A stretch of 8,129 nucleotides of DNA from Clostridiales bacterium (GTDB lineage: Bacteria; Bacillota; Clostridia; Oscillospirales; Oscillospiraceae): NCBI GenBank assembly GCA_012729875.1, contig JAAYCC010000176.1:1-8129 (forward strand), in the 5' to 3' direction. Each line of letters opens with the position of its first letter. Position 1 is the stretch's first letter. The notes beneath the pieces are model-generated. The model searched no databases. It worked only from the letters and a program-made list of their open reading frames with translations, and was not told the origin of the DNA. The position numbers and the translations under genes are program-made. Shown here one piece after another: positions 6,603 to 8,129 of the stretch.

Positions 6603-6908
6603 ATGTCAGTCATTACTATAACAAAAGACAACTTCCAGGAGGAGGTTATCGACAGCAAAGTTCCTGTACTTCTTGACTTCTGGGCAAGCTGGTGCGGACC
6701 CTGTCGCATGGTATCTCCCATTGTGGACGAGATTGCGGACGAGAGGTCCGATATCAAGGTGGGCAAGATAAACGTTGACGAGCAGCCCGAGCTGGCATCC
6801 AACTTTAGAGTTATGAGCATCCCTACGCTAATGGTCATGAAAGACGGAAAGATCACAAATCAGGCCGTCGGTGCAAGACCCAAGGACCAGATTGAGGACA
6901 TGCTCTGA
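6603..6908 (+). CDS. trxA: Thioredoxin
   Basis: The 101-aa cytoplasmic protein is a classical thioredoxin that reduces protein disulfides and is recharged by thioredoxin reductase. The active site WCGPC is at residues 30-34 (Cys31 and Cys34). The buried Asp of the family is Asp25 (LLDFWASW), the conserved Lys is Lys55 (GKINVDE), and the cis-Pro is Pro74 (SIPT). The C-terminal VGARPKDQIEDML fits the last helix, which ends a few residues earlier than in E. coli thioredoxin. No thioredoxin reductase gene is adjacent. The gene is divergent from the transporter operon and convergent with the Crp/Fnr-type regulator gene, with which it shares a terminator. A candidate activator site upstream links it to the disulfide reductase gene on the far side of the regulator, so it may be a stress-specific rather than the main housekeeping thioredoxin. 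Confidence 0.97.
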   Translation: MSVITITKDNFQEEVIDSKVPVLLDFWASWCGPCRMVSPIVDEIADERSDIKVGKINVDEQPELASNFRVMSIPTLMVMKDGKITNQAVGARPKDQIEDML

Positions 6909-6947
6909 AATAAGACCTAAACATCTTAAGCCTTCGCATAATTTACA

Positions 6948-7010
6948 GCACCGCGAACGTCAGACGGCAGCATTTTCTGCATCTGGCGTTCGCGGTGCAA
7001 TTTTTTATTT
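6948..7010. terminator. Bidirectional intrinsic terminator shared by trxA and the regulator gene
   Basis: Arms of 17 bases (6948-6964 and 6982-6998) pair with a single G-U type mismatch, and an inner GCAG/CTGC stem extends the hairpin. On the plus strand a T-rich tract follows directly (7001-7010), making a strong terminator for trxA. Transcription of the convergent regulator gene meets the same hairpin just after its stop; its trailing bases (TGTAAATTATG) are less U-rich, so termination in that direction is probably weaker. The plus-strand T-tract overlaps the regulator's stop codon at 7005-7007. Confidence 0.88.
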
Positions 7011-7661
7011 GGCAAGCGCTTCAAGCCCGGCGCGATCGGTAAGCTCGATACTGCCGCGGGTGAGTGATACCATGTCCTCAGACTGAAAATAGCGGAGCAT
7101 CCGAGTTACGACCTCGCGGGCGGTTCCAAGGTGATTTGCGATTTTTTCGTGGGTGAGGTCCAGCTTGTCCGACCCCGCTAAGCTGCTTTCATCCAAAAGG
7201 AAGGCGGCGAGTCTTTTGTCCATACTTCTCCACATAATCTGCTCGATGAGCCACATGACCTCCGAAAAACGCGAAGCCATTATCTCATTTGTGTAGTTGG
7301 CGACGGCCGCCGACTCCTCCATCAGTTTTTTATATGTATCGGGGGGGATCACCCATAGCTCGGAGTCCTGCTCCGCTTCAATGGACACATCAAACTGGAT
7401 ACTTGACATTATGCAGGAGGCCGAGAACAGGCAGATATCGCGTTCGAACAGGCGATAGATGGTGACCTCCTTGCCCTCGTCAGAGAGGATGAATGCGCGC
7501 AGCCGGCCGGAGCGCACGACGAAAAGGCCGATACAGTCTGACGAGCCGCTGTGCAGCAGAGTCCCCTTTGGAGCGCTGCGGGCTGCAGCGGACTCTTCCA
7601 GCACAAGGCGCTGATTGTCGGTCAAATTGTCACTGACGGGGAAATATTCCAAAATACCCAT
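7005..7661 (-). CDS. Crp/Fnr-family transcriptional regulator
   Basis: The 218-aa protein has an N-terminal cyclic-nucleotide-binding-like beta-roll (about 10-115, with GLFVVRSGRLRAFILSDEGKEVTIY typical of it), a long dimer helix (about 118-150) and a C-terminal winged helix. The helix-turn-helix is LTHEKIANHLGTAREVVTRML (residues 169-189). Arg182, Glu183 and Arg187 align with the Arg-Glu-x3-Arg of the E. coli Crp recognition helix, which contacts TGTGA. There is no Fnr-type N-terminal Cys cluster and no evident cAMP-binding Arg-Ser pair. Cys77 and Cys83 (DICLFSASC) lie in the sensor domain and could form a thiol switch; this is inference. The start at 7661 was chosen because GGGAGG sits 9 nt upstream; ATGs at 7670 and 7685 have no usable site, and the predicted transcription start is near 7685. 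The gene is divergent from the disulfide reductase and convergent with trxA. Confidence 0.9.
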   Translation of the reverse strand: MGILEYFPVSDNLTDNQRLVLEESAAARSAPKGTLLHSGSSDCIGLFVVRSGRLRAFILSDEGKEVTIYRLFERDICLFSASCIMSSIQFDVSIEAEQDSELWVIPPDTYKKLMEESAAVANYTNEIMASRFSEVMWLIEQIMWRSMDKRLAAFLLDESSLAGSDKLDLTHEKIANHLGTAREVVTRMLRYFQSEDMVSLTRGSIELTDRAGLEALAK

Positions 7662-7670
7662 ACTACACAT

Positions 7671-7676
7671 CCTCCC
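7671..7676 (-). promoter_or_regulatory. Ribosome binding site that decides the regulator start
   Basis: The minus strand reads GGGAGG, 9 nt before the ATG at 7661. The in-frame ATG at 7670 directly touches it and the one at 7685 lies upstream of it, so neither is served by it. Confidence 0.7.
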
Positions 7677-7690
7677 AGAATACATTTATA

Positions 7691-7718
7691 ATCATATACT
7701 TTTTTCTTAACAAGTCAA
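7691..7718 (-). promoter_or_regulatory. Promoter of the Crp/Fnr-family regulator gene
   Basis: On the minus strand TTGACT (7713-7718) and TATGAT (7691-7696) are 16 bp apart, each matching five of six consensus bases. Transcription would begin near 7684, leaving a leader of about 23 nt that contains the ribosome binding site. Confidence 0.6.
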
Positions 7719-7770
7719 CAAATCTGATTACATATTTAGGAAATCTTAATGAATTAAAACGTCATTTTAA

Positions 7771-7816
7771 GCCTGCCCAAACGCTTTTGCGGAGTCTCTA
7801 CAGAGAGAAGACAGGC
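7771..7816. other. GC-rich island with nested inverted repeats, function unknown
   Basis: In the otherwise AT-rich gap between the divergent regulator and reductase genes, GCCTG (7771-7775) pairs with CAGGC (7812-7816). They enclose two small hairpins, CGC-TTTT-GCG (7782-7791) and TCTC-TACA-GAGA (7795-7806 region). It lies upstream of both predicted transcription starts, so it is probably not in either leader. The stems are short and may be chance. Confidence 0.25.
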
Positions 7817-7848
7817 CCGATAGAATAAATGCTGTTATATTGGAAGCT

Positions 7849-7866
7849 TATGTGATAAAGTTACGG
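7849..7866 (+). promoter_or_regulatory. Candidate Crp/Fnr-family activator site upstream of the disulfide reductase
   Basis: TATGTGA, N4 (TAAA), GTTACGG. It agrees with the site before trxA at TATGTGA, at GT.AC and at the final G, with a one-base departure from symmetry (TTAC instead of TCAC). It begins 79 bp before its start codon, against 74 bp for trxA, and lies 38 bp before a TAAACT -10 candidate, exactly as in trxA. Confidence 0.38.
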
Positions 7867-7886
7867 TAAGGAAGTCATATGTCGGT

Positions 7887-7892
7887 TAAACT
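7887..7892 (+). promoter_or_regulatory. Candidate -10 element of the disulfide reductase gene
   Basis: TAAACT matches TATAAT at four of six positions and is placed relative to the upstream motif exactly like TAAAAT before trxA. TAAGAT at 7892-7897 is an alternative. No convincing -35 is visible. Confidence 0.28.
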
Positions 7893-7913
7893 AAGATAAG
7901 TTAAAAAATTATC

Positions 7914-7919
7914 AGGGGG
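7914..7919 (+). promoter_or_regulatory. Ribosome binding site of the disulfide reductase gene
   Basis: AGGGGG lies 8 nt before the ATG at 7928 and supports that start, which also gives the expected N-terminus of the family. Confidence 0.6.
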
Positions 7920-7927
7920 TTGCGACT

Positions 7928-8129
7928 ATGAGCAAAATCGTTATTATCGGTGGCGTCGCCGGCGGAGCTACCTGTGCCGCCAGACTCAGAAGGCTCGACG
8001 AGGCGGCCGAGATCATACTTTTGGAGCGCGGGGAGTATATCTCATATGCCAACTGCGGTCTGCCCTACCATGTAGGCGATGTCATAAAGTCCCGCGGCGC
8101 GCTTCTTTTACAGACTCCGGAAGCTATGA
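7928..8129 (+). CDS. FAD-dependent CoA-disulfide/CoA-persulfide reductase family protein, N-terminal part (cut by window edge)
   Basis: Only 67 codons are present. The N-terminus KIVIIGGVAGGATCAARLRRL is an FAD-binding Rossmann motif, followed by the acidic end of the second strand (IILLERG). Then comes YISYANCGLPYHVG with Cys43, which aligns with the single active-site Cys of CoA-disulfide reductases, CoA-persulfide reductases and related NADH oxidases. These flavoenzymes use NAD(P)H to reduce CoA disulfide, CoA persulfide or oxygen through that one Cys. Many clostridial members carry C-terminal rhodanese, TusA or DsrE-like domains, but that part lies outside the window, so the exact activity cannot be set. 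The gene is divergent from the Crp/Fnr-type regulator gene and has a candidate regulator site 79 bp upstream of its start, pointing to thiol or sulfane-sulfur homeostasis. Confidence 0.88.
   Translation, partial: MSKIVIIGGVAGGATCAARLRRLDEAAEIILLERGEYISYANCGLPYHVGDVIKSRGALLLQTPEAM

Noticed and set aside
6446..6856. 136-codon minus-strand open frame across trxA
   Set aside because: It is antisense to thioredoxin, whose active site and conserved residues are intact; the frame gives a Ser/Phe/Ile-rich product without a domain.
7662..7685. Longer 226-aa start for the Crp/Fnr regulator at 7685
   Set aside because: The upstream ATG has no ribosome binding site and coincides with the predicted transcription start; GGGAGG serves the ATG at 7661.

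Overview
The window looks like chromosomal DNA of an anaerobic Gram-positive member of the Firmicutes, probably Clostridia of the Oscillospiraceae/Ruminococcaceae type. This is inferred from a lipobox solute-binding protein, AGGAGG-type ribosome binding sites, sigma-A-like promoters, genes of moderate GC with AT-rich intergenic gaps, and the protein families present. No tRNA, rRNA, CRISPR array, transposase or phage gene was seen.

Positions 1-6400 hold one minus-strand operon read from right to left. A near-consensus promoter (TTGACA, 17 bp, TATATT) drives five genes. They are a very large lipoprotein solute-binding protein (818 aa), two CUT1-type (MalF/MalG-like) sugar permeases overlapping by ATGA, a HlyD/MacA-like membrane-fusion adaptor, and the first 167 codons of a MacB/FtsX-type ABC permease that runs off the left edge. 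The first three genes form an ABC importer for a carbohydrate-like solute. The last two belong to an ABC exporter or mechanotransmission system. A 14-bp perfect hairpin separates the binding-protein gene from the permeases, as expected where a binding protein must outnumber its membrane partners. No ATPase gene is in the window.

Positions 6401-8129 hold a small redox module. A plus-strand thioredoxin gene is convergent with a minus-strand Crp/Fnr-family regulator, and the two share a strong bidirectional terminator. The regulator is divergent from a plus-strand flavin-dependent disulfide reductase of the CoA-disulfide/CoA-persulfide reductase family, cut by the right edge. The thioredoxin and reductase promoters carry a similar motif, TATGTGA-N4-GTYACKG, at nearly the same distance from the start codon and at an identical distance from a TAAAAT/TAAACT -10 candidate. 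This places the motif near -41, the position of a class II Crp/Fnr activator site. The regulator keeps the Arg-Glu-x3-Arg pattern of Crp in its recognition helix, which suits a TGTGA half-site. The simplest reading is a local thiol or persulfide stress regulon in which the regulator controls both neighbours.

The most interesting points are the joining of importer and exporter parts under one promoter, the extra ~390-residue N-terminal region on the solute-binding protein, and the shared activator-like motif next to a regulator with two nearby cysteines.
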